A DNA stretch of 64,000 nucleotides from Curtobacterium sp. MMLR14_010 (GCF_001865015.1 NZ_MJGV01000079.1:226446-290445); one strand, 5' to 3'; positions 1-8,263 are shown, counted from the stretch's first letter. The notes: a model not told the origin generated them from the letters alone. A program made the numbers and translations.

Positions 1-32
1 GGAGGCGCGGTGCCAGCTGGCACCGCGCCTCC
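1..32. repeat. Palindromic dispersed element, copy 1 (window edge)
   Basis: Perfect 32-bp palindrome with 16-base arms (GGAGGCGCGGTGCCAG and its complement). It lies just past the stop of the SRPBCC gene, which reads leftwards, so a transcript of that gene would end in a very stable hairpin. It belongs to the family described at 24234-24277. The outer part may continue to the left of the window. Confidence 0.85.
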
Positions 33-53
33 CGTCATCGCTGTGGTGACGTC

Positions 54-506
54 CTAGGCCTGGACGTCGCCGCGCCAGCCGTCGGCCGTGGGGGCCGCCT
101 CAACGCGCTCCTTGTAGTTCTGCAGGTCCTTCTTGACGGCGTGACCACCGACGCCGACCGCGGAGCCGAGCTTCTCGAGGAAGCCGGAGGGCTGCCAGTC
201 GATCTGTACGGTGACACGGGTCTCGGCGTCAGCGAGCTTGTGGAACGTGACGACGCCGGCGTGGTCGGTCTCGCCGTCCTTCACGGTCCAGGCGACGCGC
301 TCGTCCGGGTGCTGCTCGGTGATGATCGCGCGGAACTGACGCTCCTGGCCCGCGACCTTGACGGTCCAGTCGGTGGTGGTGTCGTCGACCTGGACGATCT
401 TCTCGACCTCGTCGAGGAACGTGGGGAACTCCTCGAAGCGAGTCCACTGGTCGTAGGCGGCGCGAACGGGGACGTTGACGTCGACGGTCTCGATGATCTG
501 GGGCAT
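54..506 (-). CDS. SRPBCC-family (polyketide cyclase/START-fold) protein
   Basis: 150 residues. The start is the ATG at 506, which has an AAGGAG ribosome site about 7 bases upstream and begins MPQIIETVDVNVPVRAAYDQ. The N-terminal strand followed by the AAYDQWTRFEEFPTF segment (residues 16-30), and alternating beta strands ending in a long C-terminal helix, are typical of the helix-grip SRPBCC fold that binds hydrophobic ligands. No catalytic residues can be assigned, so the ligand is unknown. It is transcribed leftwards into palindromic copy 1, and stands alone. Upstream in-frame residues exist but do not look coding. Confidence 0.85.
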   Translation of the reverse strand: MPQIIETVDVNVPVRAAYDQWTRFEEFPTFLDEVEKIVQVDDTTTDWTVKVAGQERQFRAIITEQHPDERVAWTVKDGETDHAGVVTFHKLADAETRVTVQIDWQPSGFLEKLGSAVGVGGHAVKKDLQNYKERVEAAPTADGWRGDVQA

Positions 507-668
507 TGGAACTCCTTGAGCTTCTTGTCTCGTCGTCTTGCCCTGCCGAACGTAGGCCGATGCCCTGGACGCGGGCCTCGTCGATGTCCCCCGGGCGCGC
601 CCGACGGCTCGGTGGCCTGGCCTCGTTGCTGTCCGCCTGGTCCGCCAGCCCGCCGTAGGGTGGTGCGG

Positions 669-1211
669 ATGACTCACCACGGGAAGCACGCGTTCGACGA
701 ACGGGACGACCACGGCATCCTGGTGCGGCCTGCCCTCGCGTCGGACGTGCCGCACATCCAGCGGCTCATCTCCCCGTACGTCGACCGGCGCATCCTGCTC
801 GGCAAGGAGAACGTCGCCCTGTACGGCTCGATCCAGCAGTTCCGGATCGCCGAGGGCCCTGACGGCACGCCGATCGGGTGCGGTGCGCTCGCCGTGTTCT
901 GGGACGACATCGCCGAGGTGCGCACGCTCGCCCTCGACGAGGACTGGATCCACAAGCGCGTGGGGCACCGGATGCTCGAGGCGCTCGAGCACGATGCGCG
1001 GGAACTCGGTGTCGCGCGGATCTTCTGCCTGACGTTCGAGGTCGAGTTCTTCGCCAAGCACGGCTACCTCGAGATCGGGGAGCAGGTCGTCGACCCGGAC
1101 GTCTACGCCGAGCTCGTGCGGTCGTCGGACGAGGGCGTCGCGGAGTTCCTCGACCTGGCCCGGGTGAAGCCGAACACGCTCGGCAACACCCGCATGCTGA
1201 AGATCCTCTGA
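669..1211 (+). CDS. argA: Amino-acid N-acetyltransferase (short NAGS-type GNAT)
   Basis: 180-residue GNAT protein resembling the short actinobacterial N-acetylglutamate synthases, which acetylate glutamate with acetyl-CoA in the first step of arginine synthesis. Supporting segments are GILVRPALASDVPHIQRLI (residues 16-34), IAEVRTLAL (81-89) and the acetyl-CoA loop region HKRVGHRMLEAL (95-106), followed by RIFCLTFEVEFFAKHGY. There is no amino-acid-kinase domain, as expected for the short type. The ATG at 669 sits 7 bases after TAGGGT (656-661), which fits a leaderless transcript. No other arg genes are adjacent. Confidence 0.85.
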   Translation: MTHHGKHAFDERDDHGILVRPALASDVPHIQRLISPYVDRRILLGKENVALYGSIQQFRIAEGPDGTPIGCGALAVFWDDIAEVRTLALDEDWIHKRVGHRMLEALEHDARELGVARIFCLTFEVEFFAKHGYLEIGEQVVDPDVYAELVRSSDEGVAEFLDLARVKPNTLGNTRMLKIL

Positions 1212-1275
1212 CGGGTTCGCCCGGTGCTCGGCGGGGTTCCGCCAAGGCGTGCGCGCGGTTGTCTAGCCTGTGCGC

Positions 1276-1965
1276 ATGTCGTCGCTCCGCCACCCCGTCG
1301 GCCCCGAGAAGCCCGTCGTCTACTGGCGCCGTCGTCTGCTCGTCATCGCGGCGATCGTGGTCATCGTGGTCGTCGTCGTGCTCATCGTCGTGGGGCGGGG
1401 GACCGGGACTCCGGTGGCCGATCAGTCGGCGTCTGGTTCGCCGTCCGCGGGCGCGGGCGCGTCGTCGGACGCCGGTTCTGGGTCCGGAGCCTCCGGTTCT
1501 GGTGCGTCCGGGTCTGGTTCTGCGGGGACCCCGTCACCGTCGGCCAGCGCCGCCGCTGACGGAGCCGCGTGTGCCGACGACCAGATCACGCTGGAGCCCG
1601 TCCTCGACAAGAGCACCTACGGCCCGACCGAGGACCCGAAGATCGCGATGTCGATCGAGAACACCGGGTCGAACGCCTGCAGCATGGACCTCGGCTCGGC
1701 GCAGCAGGTCCTGACGATCAGCTCGGGCCAGGAACAGTACTGGTCGTCGAAGGACTGCCAGACCGGCGGGACGAACCAGGACGTCACGATCAAGGCCGGG
1801 CAGACCCTGACCACGCCGGCCATCGCATGGGACCGCACCCGGTCGTCGAAGGACACCTGTGACGCCGCACGCCCGGCCGTGACCGGCGGTGGGGCCAGCT
1901 ACCACCTGGAGGTCGCGGTGGGGGACGTGAAGGCCAAGGAGTCGGCGCAGTTCATCCTGAACTGA
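1276..1965 (+). CDS. Membrane-anchored exported protein with Ser/Gly/Ala linker
   Basis: 229 residues from the ATG at 1276; an in-frame GTG at 1270 is possible. A positively charged start (YWRRR) leads into one strongly hydrophobic segment at about 21-40, then a low-complexity Ser/Gly/Ala/Pro linker (about 43-95) and a C-terminal extracellular domain with four cysteines. The domain resembles bacterial Ig-like or DUF4232-like modules, but I do not recognise a specific family. TAGCCT at 1264-1269 is 6 bases before the ATG, so the mRNA is probably leaderless. Function unknown; probably displayed at the cell surface. Confidence 0.75.
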   Translation: MSSLRHPVGPEKPVVYWRRRLLVIAAIVVIVVVVVLIVVGRGTGTPVADQSASGSPSAGAGASSDAGSGSGASGSGASGSGSAGTPSPSASAAADGAACADDQITLEPVLDKSTYGPTEDPKIAMSIENTGSNACSMDLGSAQQVLTISSGQEQYWSSKDCQTGGTNQDVTIKAGQTLTTPAIAWDRTRSSKDTCDAARPAVTGGGASYHLEVAVGDVKAKESAQFILN

Positions 1966-1986
1966 CGCCGGTGCGCGGGACGCGGG

Positions 1987-2415
1987 CTACTTGAATGCAG
2001 GAGTCTCGACTCGACACCGCACGGTCTTGCCCGCAGCGCCGTGCTCCTCGGCGATGACCTTGGTGCCGTCGAGCAGGATCCTGCAGCTGGCGCTCTGACC
2101 CGCCGGGGGCGTCGCCCGCACAGACGCCGGGTCCTTCGCCAGGACGATGGACTCGTGGGTCCAGGTGGCCGCACCACCGTCGGCAGCACCGGGGCGGGTG
2201 GAGGCGGTGGGGATCGTGTGTGTGGTCGCTGCATCGCCGCGCTGCTCGGCACCGAGGTAGCGGACGTCGTGCAGGGTGCCGGCGTCAGGGGCGTCGACGC
2301 TGACTTCGTAGGTGACGGCCCAGGCATCGCCAGTCTGCTGGCGGAGCTGCGAGCAGCCCGTCAGGGTGAGGGTGACCGCGGCGAGGGCGGCGACTGCTGC
2401 AAGCGTTTTGTGCAT
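1987..2415 (-). CDS. Lipoprotein, MmpS-like
   Basis: 142 residues with a lipoprotein signal: MHKTLAAVAALAAVTLTLTGC has the lipobox LTGC with the acylated Cys at residue 21. The mature part (VTYEVSV near 34-40, a conserved W mid-way, and a C-terminal CRILLDGTKVI...CRV pair of cysteines) resembles actinobacterial MmpS-type accessory lipoproteins. The gene stands alone and converges with the 1276 gene. Its upstream region carries an 18-bp perfect palindrome (2444-2461), suggesting repressor control. The box GATTGT, 6 bases before the ATG, fits a leaderless start. Confidence 0.75.
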   Translation of the reverse strand: MHKTLAAVAALAAVTLTLTGCSQLRQQTGDAWAVTYEVSVDAPDAGTLHDVRYLGAEQRGDAATTHTIPTASTRPGAADGGAATWTHESIVLAKDPASVRATPPAGQSASCRILLDGTKVIAEEHGAAGKTVRCRVETPAFK

Positions 2416-2443
2416 GAAAACACAATCGCGGCCGGTCGATCGA

Positions 2444-2461
2444 ACTTCGTCATGACGAAGT
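2444..2461. promoter_or_regulatory. Perfect 18-bp palindrome, candidate operator
   Basis: ACTTCGTCATGACGAAGT is a perfect inverted repeat, flanked on both sides by CGATCGA-like sequence. It lies about 30 bases upstream of the MmpS-like lipoprotein start and downstream of the cold-shock gene. Size, symmetry and position suggest a dimeric TetR- or MarR-type binding site. The regulator is unknown. It has no T-tract and is too short to be a convincing terminator. Confidence 0.5.
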
Positions 2462-2531
2462 ATCGATCGAGTCCGACCGCGGTCGTGTTCGAGGTCAGCC
2501 GACCGGATGACGGTCAGCGTTCCTCAGGGGT

Positions 2532-2738
2532 TCAGCCGATGACGGTGATGTTCTCCGCCTGCGGGCCCTTGCGGCCCTCGGTGATCTCGAACTCCACCTT
2601 CTGGTTCTCCTCGAGGCCGCGGTAACCGCTGCCCGAGATCGCCGAGAAGTGCGCGAAGACGTCGGCGCTCTGGTCGTCCGGGGCGATGAACCCGAAGCCC
2701 TTTTCGTTGTTAAACCACTTGACGGTTCCAGTTGCCAT
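2532..2738 (-). CDS. cspA: Cold-shock protein
   Basis: 68-residue single cold-shock domain, starting [20 protein letters not shown]. The two RNP motifs are present: KGFGFI (residues 13-18) and DVFAHFSAI (26-34). The family binds single-stranded RNA and DNA and melts secondary structure in mRNA. AAGGAA about 8 bases upstream of the ATG is a usable ribosome site. The next gene starts about 250 bases away, leaving room for the long 5' leader common in csp genes. Confidence 0.97.
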   Translation of the reverse strand: MATGTVKWFNNEKGFGFIAPDDQSADVFAHFSAISGSGYRGLEENQKVEFEITEGRKGPQAENITVIG

Positions 2739-2986
2739 GATGGCGTTTCCTTAACTGTTCTTGCTTTCCATCGCGGTATGACACGCAGACGGAGCCTCGT
2801 CGTATGTCGACGAGGGTGATGCGCCACGCGGGCAGGTGCCGGCGGGACGGGTTCGGGGTCAGACCCGGAGGCCAGTGACCCGTGAGTCCGGTTGAGGGGC
2901 ATTGCACCTCGTCCAGACGTTGGGCGCCGCCGAAGCGGTTCCACCAACCTAGCGCGTCTGGAGCGCCAGGACCAGACGAAGTCGCC

Positions 2987-3403
2987 GTGATCGAACAAAA
3001 TCTGGTGAACTTGGTCCTGATGGCAGACAAGGAACAGCGCTTCCGGAGCGAACAGCTCGAGGAAGCCCTCGCACAGCAGGACGTCGCCGCGGTCGCATTC
3101 GCGCTGCGGAACGACATCGTGATCGTCCCCCGGCTCGTCACCGGCAAGAAGGACATGCAGGTGCGTGTCTTCGGGCGTGAAGGGTCCGAGAAGCGCATCC
3201 TGCTGCTGTTCTCGTCCGCTGACGCGTACACCGCGATGGTCCCGGACGAGAAGGTCCGGCAGGTCATGGTCTACGACGCCGAGCGTCTGGAGGAGTTCCT
3301 GGCGGCACACCTCGACTCGCTCGAGGGCGTCTTCTTCGACATCGCCGGCCCGAACACGATGCAGTCGGACCCGGCCGACCTGCTGGCCGCATTGCGCGCA
3401 TGA
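2987..3403 (+). CDS. SseB-like hypothetical protein
   Basis: About 138 residues if started at the GTG at 2987; an ATG at 3020 (MADKEQRFRSEQLEEAL) would give 127. Neither has a strong ribosome site. The middle (RILLLFSSADAYTAMVP followed by a short turn and VRQVMVYDA) resembles SseB N-terminal-domain proteins, small cytoplasmic proteins of uncertain role. The C-terminus, ending DPADLLAALRA, is compatible with that family. Not in an operon: the VanZ-like gene downstream has its own promoter. Confidence 0.65.
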   Translation: MIEQNLVNLVLMADKEQRFRSEQLEEALAQQDVAAVAFALRNDIVIVPRLVTGKKDMQVRVFGREGSEKRILLLFSSADAYTAMVPDEKVRQVMVYDAERLEEFLAAHLDSLEGVFFDIAGPNTMQSDPADLLAALRA

Positions 3404-3465
3404 CGGTCGCGTTCGCCTGATCACACAGGCGGACACCGAGGACGCAGCATCGCTAGCGTCGCTGC

Positions 3466-4575
3466 ATGGAGTCCATCCGGCCGGGGATCGTCGCGTTCGT
3501 CGTCGGGGCGGTGCTGGCCGTCGCGGCGCTGGTCCCGTTCGCAGCGTACGAGTACCGACGGCACGGCCGCCTCGGCTTCCGCCGGAGCCTGCTGGCCTTC
3601 GTCACGCTCGTGTACGCCCTCGCGCTCGTGACCTACACGCTCCTGCCGCTGCCCGAGAGCGCCGCCGCTGCCTGTCGGGTGTCGAGTGCACCGCAGCTGC
3701 AGGCCTTCGCGTTCCTCGGGGACATCGAGCGCGAGGGCGGCATCTCGGGACCGCGCTCCCTGCTCACGAACCCTGCTGCGGTGCAGGTGGCCTTCAACGT
3801 CCTGCTCTTCATCCCCCTCGGGGCGCTCGTGCGGCACGCGGTCCTGCGGCGCCGGGTGGTCAGCGGACTCCTCGTCGGAGCGGCCGCTGGCTTCGTCGTC
3901 TCGCTGGTCATCGAGCTCACGCAGCTGACCGGTGACTGGTTCCTCTACCCGTGCTCGTACCGCCTGTTCGACGCCGACGACCTGCTGGCGAACACCGCCG
4001 GCGCGGCGCTCGGCACCTTCGCCGCACCGCTCCTGACGCTGTTCGTCGGGTCACACCGCGTCTCGGACGCGGACGCCCCGCGACCGGTCACCGCGAGGCG
4101 GCGGTTCTTCGGGATCCTCGCTGACGTCCTCGCGATCACCTTCACCACGGGCCTGCTGAGCGTGGGGACCGCACTCGTCCTCGCGGTCCTCGGAGTCGAG
4201 GACCGGTCGCCGGTGGCGACGACCCCGCTCGCCGTCGGCGCCTTCGTGGCACCCGCCGTGCAGCTCGTGGTCGTCCTCGTCTCCGGACGGACCCTGGGGG
4301 AGCACGTCATCCGGGTCCGTCCGCTGCGCTCGCCGGGCGTCGGACAGCGGGTGGTGCGCTGGGCGCTCGGTTCCGGCGGGTGGGCGGCGCTGTCGGCGAG
4401 TTCGCTGCCGTTCTCGGGGTTCCTGGCGTTCCTGCTCGCCGTGGCCGCCGTCATCGGCGTGTGGGCGACGCGGGACCACCGCGGCTTCGCCTCGGCGGTG
4501 GCGCGACTCGACATCGCGGACGACCGCCTGCCGCCCGGTGATGCTGCCGACGGCCTGGAGGCTCGGCACGGCTGA
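3466..4575 (+). CDS. VanZ-like membrane protein with C-terminal RDD-like region
   Basis: 369 residues with about eight hydrophobic segments. The N-terminal two-thirds matches the VanZ-like fold: YTLLPLP after the second membrane segment, NVLLFIPLGALVRH, and the acidic loop SLVIELTQL...FDADDLLANTAGAALG. The last third (RRFFGILADVLAITF ... RTLGEHVIRVRPL) looks like an RDD-type membrane domain, so this is a two-domain protein. VanZ relatives are linked to glycopeptide tolerance, but most chromosomal members have no known role. TAGCGT at 3454-3459 is 6 bases before the ATG (leaderless). Confidence 0.85.
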   Translation: MESIRPGIVAFVVGAVLAVAALVPFAAYEYRRHGRLGFRRSLLAFVTLVYALALVTYTLLPLPESAAAACRVSSAPQLQAFAFLGDIEREGGISGPRSLLTNPAAVQVAFNVLLFIPLGALVRHAVLRRRVVSGLLVGAAAGFVVSLVIELTQLTGDWFLYPCSYRLFDADDLLANTAGAALGTFAAPLLTLFVGSHRVSDADAPRPVTARRRFFGILADVLAITFTTGLLSVGTALVLAVLGVEDRSPVATTPLAVGAFVAPAVQLVVVLVSGRTLGEHVIRVRPLRSPGVGQRVVRWALGSGGWAALSASSLPFSGFLAFLLAVAAVIGVWATRDHRGFASAVARLDIADDRLPPGDAADGLEARHG

Positions 4576-4622
4576 CGGGGCTCGTCACCAGTGTGGGTGG
4601 TCGGTCCGTCGTGCCCCGTGGC

Positions 4623-5984
4623 TCAGAAGGCGGCGTCGAGCTCGCGTTCGCGCACGGACTTCGTCATCGAGAACGCGACGCGGAGTGCTTCGCGCAGGTG
4701 TTCGGCGTCTGCGCCGAGGACGGTCGTGAAGCCGAGGCGCCGGGCTTCACTCGCGCGCTGCTTGGCCCCGGTGGCCTGCCGGATCTCGCCGGCGAGGCTG
4801 ATCTCGCCGATGGCCGCGAGCGTGTGCGGGTAGGGGCGGTCCCGCGCAGCGCTGGCGAGCGCGAGCACGATGGCCAGGTCGGCGCCCGGCTCGGTGATCT
4901 TGATGCCGCCGACGGTGGAGACGTACACGTCGGCGTCGGAGAGCTTGATCCCCGCTCGGCGTTCGAGGACCGCGAGCAGCATCGCCACGCGTGACGAGTC
5001 GACCCCGTTCACGACCCGGCGGGGCTGCGGTGCCGAGCTCGGAACGACGAGGGCCTGGATCTCGACGGGGAGCGCACGACGGCCTTCCATCGCGACGGTG
5101 ATGCACGTGCCCGACACCGGGGCGCCGTTGCGGGACATGAACAGGCCGCTGGGGTCGGGGACCTCGTGGATGCCGTCGCCGGCCATGTCGAAGCAGCCGA
5201 CCTCATCCGTGGGGCCGAAGCGGTTCTTCAGGGCCCGGACGAAGCGGAGGGCGGTCTGCCGGTCGCCCTCGAAGTGGCAGACGACGTCGACGAGGTGCTC
5301 GAGCAGACGTGGGCCGGCGATGCTGCCGTCCTTGGTGACGTGGCCGACGATGAGGACCGGCAGGTTGCGCTGCTTGGCTTCACGGATGAGGGTCGAGGCG
5401 ACTTCCCGGACCTGCGAGGTGCCACCAGCGATGCCGTCGATGGAGGCCGACGAGATCGTCTGCACGGAGTCGGCGATGAGCAGGTCGGGCTGCACCTGGT
5501 CGATCTGCCCGAGGATGACGCCGAGGTCGACCTCGCTCGCCAGGTAGAGGTCGTCGTGCATCGCCCCGGTGCGCTCGGCACGGAGCCGGACCTGGTCAAC
5601 CGATTCCTCGGCGCTGACGTAGAGGACGCGCTTGCCCATCGCTGCCGCACGTGAGGCGACCTCGAGCAGGAGCGTCGACTTGCCGACGCCGGGCTCACCG
5701 CTCAGCAGGACGGCCGCACCGGGGACGATCCCGCCGCCGAGCACGCGGTCGAACTCGCCGACGCCGGTCTGCCAGCGGGGGACCGCTCCGACGCGGGCCT
5801 GGGTGATGGGCTGCGCGATGCGGGTGCCGGCGACGGCGACGGCGGTCGTGCCGCGGGCGCTGGCCGTGGTGGCGGAGGTGTCCTCCACCGTGCCCCAGGA
5901 CTGGCACTCGCCGCAGCGACCGACCCACTTGATCGTGGTCCACCCGCACTCGGAGCAGCGGAACGTGGACTGGGGGCGGGCCAT
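4623..5984 (-). CDS. radA: DNA repair protein RadA
   Basis: 453 residues, the usual RadA length. In order: the C4 zinc finger CSECG...CGEC (residues 10-27), a RecA-like ATPase with Walker A GEPGVGKST (96-104), the RadA-specific KNRFG motif (253-257), and a C-terminal Lon-protease-like domain containing GGIKITEPGADLAI. RadA drives branch migration of recombination intermediates. A box TAACCT lies 6 bases before the ATG and overlaps the TAA stop of the upstream SGNH gene, so radA probably has its own leaderless promoter as well as read-through. Confidence 0.97.
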   Translation of the reverse strand: MARPQSTFRCSECGWTTIKWVGRCGECQSWGTVEDTSATTASARGTTAVAVAGTRIAQPITQARVGAVPRWQTGVGEFDRVLGGGIVPGAAVLLSGEPGVGKSTLLLEVASRAAAMGKRVLYVSAEESVDQVRLRAERTGAMHDDLYLASEVDLGVILGQIDQVQPDLLIADSVQTISSASIDGIAGGTSQVREVASTLIREAKQRNLPVLIVGHVTKDGSIAGPRLLEHLVDVVCHFEGDRQTALRFVRALKNRFGPTDEVGCFDMAGDGIHEVPDPSGLFMSRNGAPVSGTCITVAMEGRRALPVEIQALVVPSSAPQPRRVVNGVDSSRVAMLLAVLERRAGIKLSDADVYVSTVGGIKITEPGADLAIVLALASAARDRPYPHTLAAIGEISLAGEIRQATGAKQRASEARRLGFTTVLGADAEHLREALRVAFSMTKSVRERELDAAF

Positions 5985-5993
5985 GCGACGAGG

Positions 5994-7007
5994 TTAGGCC
6001 CGGCCGCCGACATCACCCGACGGCCCGGACGGGGCGTCGGGGTCGGTCGGTCCGTTGGAGCTGTCGGTCGGTTCGTCGGGCTCCTGCTGCGTGGGCACGG
6101 ACCCGGTCATGCGCTGCCGGAGTCGTTCGACGGGACCGGCGTGGTGGGCGAGGTCGAGTTCGTCGGCCCCGTCGGTGTCCTGCTCCGCGCGGGCGTTCGC
6201 GACGGCGCCGGCTTCGCGCCCGAGGTCCTCGGCCTCTCGGGCGGAGAGGTAGTGCCGGATCGCGGCGACGGTGTCCACACGGGCGTCGATCGCCGGCTCG
6301 AAGGCGCTGGCCCAGACTTCGTACCCACGGTCGTTCGGGTGGAACAGGTCCCCGTAGGTGTTGAAGAACGTGCGACGGATCCCCACGCGCTTGGTGATGC
6401 CGTGCAGCGGCGCGACGGTCAACCCGAGCTCGTCGGCGACGCGGTGGATGATCTCGTTCGCGACGGCGACCTTGCGCTCACGGTCGGGGGAGAACATGCA
6501 CGGCAGCTCGGCCACGACCGCGTGCGAGGGGACTGCGCCGTAGATCGCTCGGATGTTGCGTTCGAACTTGTCGGGGTGGAAGTCGGCGATGTCGTTCGCG
6601 CCGATCGACACCGTGCAGACGTCGGGCGTGAAGTGCTGCAGCTTGGGGAGTTGGTCCCGCTTCGCGCCCCACGTCGTGGCCCCGGACACGCTGAGGTTCA
6701 CGACCCGCACCGTCATGCGCGAACGGTGTCGGATGCGTCGGGCAAGCAGGCCGACGTACCCACGGGAGGGGACCGTCGCGCCGACGCCCTGCGCTGCGGA
6801 GTCGCCGATCGCCAGGTAGGTGACCTGGCCCTCGTGGTGGAGCCGTTCGCGCCACCAGTCCGCGTGGATGGGGAGCATCTCGACCACGCGTTGCGAGGCC
6901 GCCTTCTGTCCCTTGACCCCGGCACGTGCGCCGACGGCCGCGCCACCGGCGACCACGAGGCCGCCGCCGACGGAGGAGATCAGTGCGATGAGGGTGCGCG
7001 TCTTCAT
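5994..7007 (-). CDS. SGNH/GDSL-family hydrolase
   Basis: 337 residues. An N-terminal hydrophobic segment (about 5-27) suggests a membrane anchor or uncleaved signal. The SGNH blocks are visible: GDS (catalytic Ser70), a Gly in block II, GAND (block III) and DLFHPND with the catalytic Asp/His pair (block V). The family includes esterases and lipases acting on lipids or acetylated sugars; the substrate is unknown. An Asp/Glu/Pro-rich C-terminal tail of about 50 residues is extra. TAGCGT lies 7 bases before the ATG (leaderless). It ends 10 bases before radA on the same strand. Confidence 0.88.
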   Translation of the reverse strand: MKTRTLIALISSVGGGLVVAGGAAVGARAGVKGQKAASQRVVEMLPIHADWWRERLHHEGQVTYLAIGDSAAQGVGATVPSRGYVGLLARRIRHRSRMTVRVVNLSVSGATTWGAKRDQLPKLQHFTPDVCTVSIGANDIADFHPDKFERNIRAIYGAVPSHAVVAELPCMFSPDRERKVAVANEIIHRVADELGLTVAPLHGITKRVGIRRTFFNTYGDLFHPNDRGYEVWASAFEPAIDARVDTVAAIRHYLSAREAEDLGREAGAVANARAEQDTDGADELDLAHHAGPVERLRQRMTGSVPTQQEPDEPTDSSNGPTDPDAPSGPSGDVGGRA

Positions 7008-7136
7008 GACGAGGACGCTACGCCCGCGGGACTCGTCGGATCAGAGCGGACGCTGGGTGTGTGGAGCGGCCCGGGAATCAGCCGCTTGTGGAGGGCAGGC
7101 CGACCTGCGGTGTCGCCGGGGGCCTCCCGGATCGTG

Positions 7137-7142
7137 TAAACT
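7137..7142 (+). promoter_or_regulatory. -10 box of the tRNA-Ser gene
   Basis: TAAACT, preceded by TG (extended -10 form), lies 7 bases upstream of the mature tRNA 5' end at 7150. It is conspicuous because the surrounding sequence is GC-rich. No clear -35 box is seen. Confidence 0.55.
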
Positions 7143-7149
7143 CTTTCCC

Positions 7150-7239
7150 GGTACCGTGTCCGAGCGGCCGAAGGATCATGTCTCGAAAACATGTGTGGGG
7201 GCAACTCCACCGTGGGTTCAAATCCCACCGGTACCGCCA
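7150..7239 (+). tRNA. tRNA-Ser (anticodon CGA)
   Basis: The acceptor arms GGTACCG (7150-7156) and CGGTACC (7229-7235) pair perfectly, followed by discriminator G and an encoded CCA. The D-arm has TGTCCGAGCGG. The anticodon stem CATGT/ACATG encloses loop CTCGAAA, giving anticodon CGA (reads UCG). A long variable arm (TGGGGGCAACTCCAC) marks a class II serine tRNA, and the T-loop is GGTTCAAATCC. This UCG-specific isoacceptor suits the very high GC content. Confidence 0.95.
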
Positions 7240-7291
7240 CGGGGCCATCTCGTGGGTCGTCTCGCCACGACTCGCTTGATCGCCTCGAGAG

Positions 7292-7331
7292 GAAGAGCCC
7301 CCGGCTTCGTGCCGGGGGCTCTTCTCGTTTC
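7292..7331 (+). terminator. Intrinsic terminator after tRNA-Ser
   Basis: A 14-bp perfect stem (GAAGAGCCCCCGGC, 7292-7305, and its complement, 7311-7324) closes a TTCGT loop and is followed by TCGTTT. It lies about 50 bases after the tRNA. The T-tract is short, as usual in such GC-rich genomes. It could also serve the minus-strand gene ending at 7388. Confidence 0.85.
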
Positions 7332-7387
7332 CGGGCGACCGGGTCGCGGCGGGCCGACCGGGGACGGTCAGCCCAGACCGCCCGCTG

Positions 7388-8263
7388 TCACTCCCCGGCG
7401 TTCCACCGCAGGTCGTCGGCGGTGCCGGAGTGGTGCGCGCCGTCCTTCGTCGTCCAGGACATCGTGATGTCGTCCAGGTCCGGCGCGGACGAGCGGTGCG
7501 GTGCGGGCCACCACAGGGACCAGATGCCGTCCTCGACACCGGTCGTCGCCGGGGCGTGCCCGGGCACGGTGATCGTGAGCGAGGTCACGTCGGTACCGGC
7601 CTGTCCGTAGCCCTCGAGCGTGGCGTCGGCGCCGTCACCGTGTCCGCCGAAGGTCTGCAGGTTGACGACCCCGGCTGCGACCGCGGGGAGCGGCCCCGAC
7701 GCGTCGTCGATGAGCTCGGCGGTCGCGATGCCGTCCGGACCGGCCAGGCACCAGGCGCGGCGGCCGTCGGTGTTGGCGCTCGCGACCAGGCTCGTGACGG
7801 CACCGCGCTGCTCGACGTTGTGGGCGACGACGTCGGCGGCAGCGACCCGCGTCGCCGTGTCACCCACGCCCTGCGCGCACTGCACCGCGAGGGCGTGGAC
7901 GTCGGTCGACGAGGGCGGCGCCGCTGCTCGCGGGGTCCAGCTGCCGATCTGGGCCGTCGTGAGCGAGACCGATCGGCTCGACCCGTCGACGATGTGGAGG
8001 AGCCCGTGCAGCGGGGCGACGCCGACCACGGAGAAGGCGCCGACGACCGCGGTGGCCGTGACGGCTCCGACGACGATCCACTGCCGGGCGCGGCGGCGGG
8101 GGGCCCTGGCGGCGTGCGCCACCGGGCGTGCGGCTGCCGGCGCGTCGGGTGCCGTGGCCGTGACGGCCCGCAGCAGCGCGTCGGCGCGGACGATCTCAGC
8201 CTCGGTGAGCGGGCGGGTCGGTTCCGGGTCGTGTCGGCGGAGGACCTCGAGGACGTCAGACAT
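7388..8263 (-). CDS. Membrane protein coupled to ECF sigma factor (anti-sigma-like)
   Basis: 291 residues from the ATG at 8263. A cytoplasmic N-terminus of about 60 residues precedes one membrane segment (about 61-81, WIVVGAVTATAVVGAFSVVG) and a large extracellular domain with two or more cysteines, ending in a WWP motif and DDLRWNAGE. The start codon lies inside the end of the sigma-factor gene (8-base overlap), so the two are translationally coupled, as for sigma/anti-sigma pairs. No HxxxCxxC zinc anti-sigma motif is present, so the anti-sigma role is inferred from context. The outer domain is paralogous to that of the 8846 gene. Confidence 0.75.
   Translation of the reverse strand: MSDVLEVLRRHDPEPTRPLTEAEIVRADALLRAVTATAPDAPAAARPVAHAARAPRRRARQWIVVGAVTATAVVGAFSVVGVAPLHGLLHIVDGSSRSVSLTTAQIGSWTPRAAAPPSSTDVHALAVQCAQGVGDTATRVAAADVVAHNVEQRGAVTSLVASANTDGRRAWCLAGPDGIATAELIDDASGPLPAVAAGVVNLQTFGGHGDGADATLEGYGQAGTDVTSLTITVPGHAPATTGVEDGIWSLWWPAPHRSSAPDLDDITMSWTTKDGAHHSGTADDLRWNAGE

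Noticed and set aside
4573-4600. A further copy of the dispersed palindrome after the VanZ-like gene
   Set aside because: Only a short partial match (GGCTCGTCACCAG) to the copy at 60452; no second arm, so not counted as a copy.
7293-7324. A possible small regulatory RNA from the hairpin after the tRNA
   Set aside because: A plain terminator after tRNA-Ser explains it; no separate promoter was seen.
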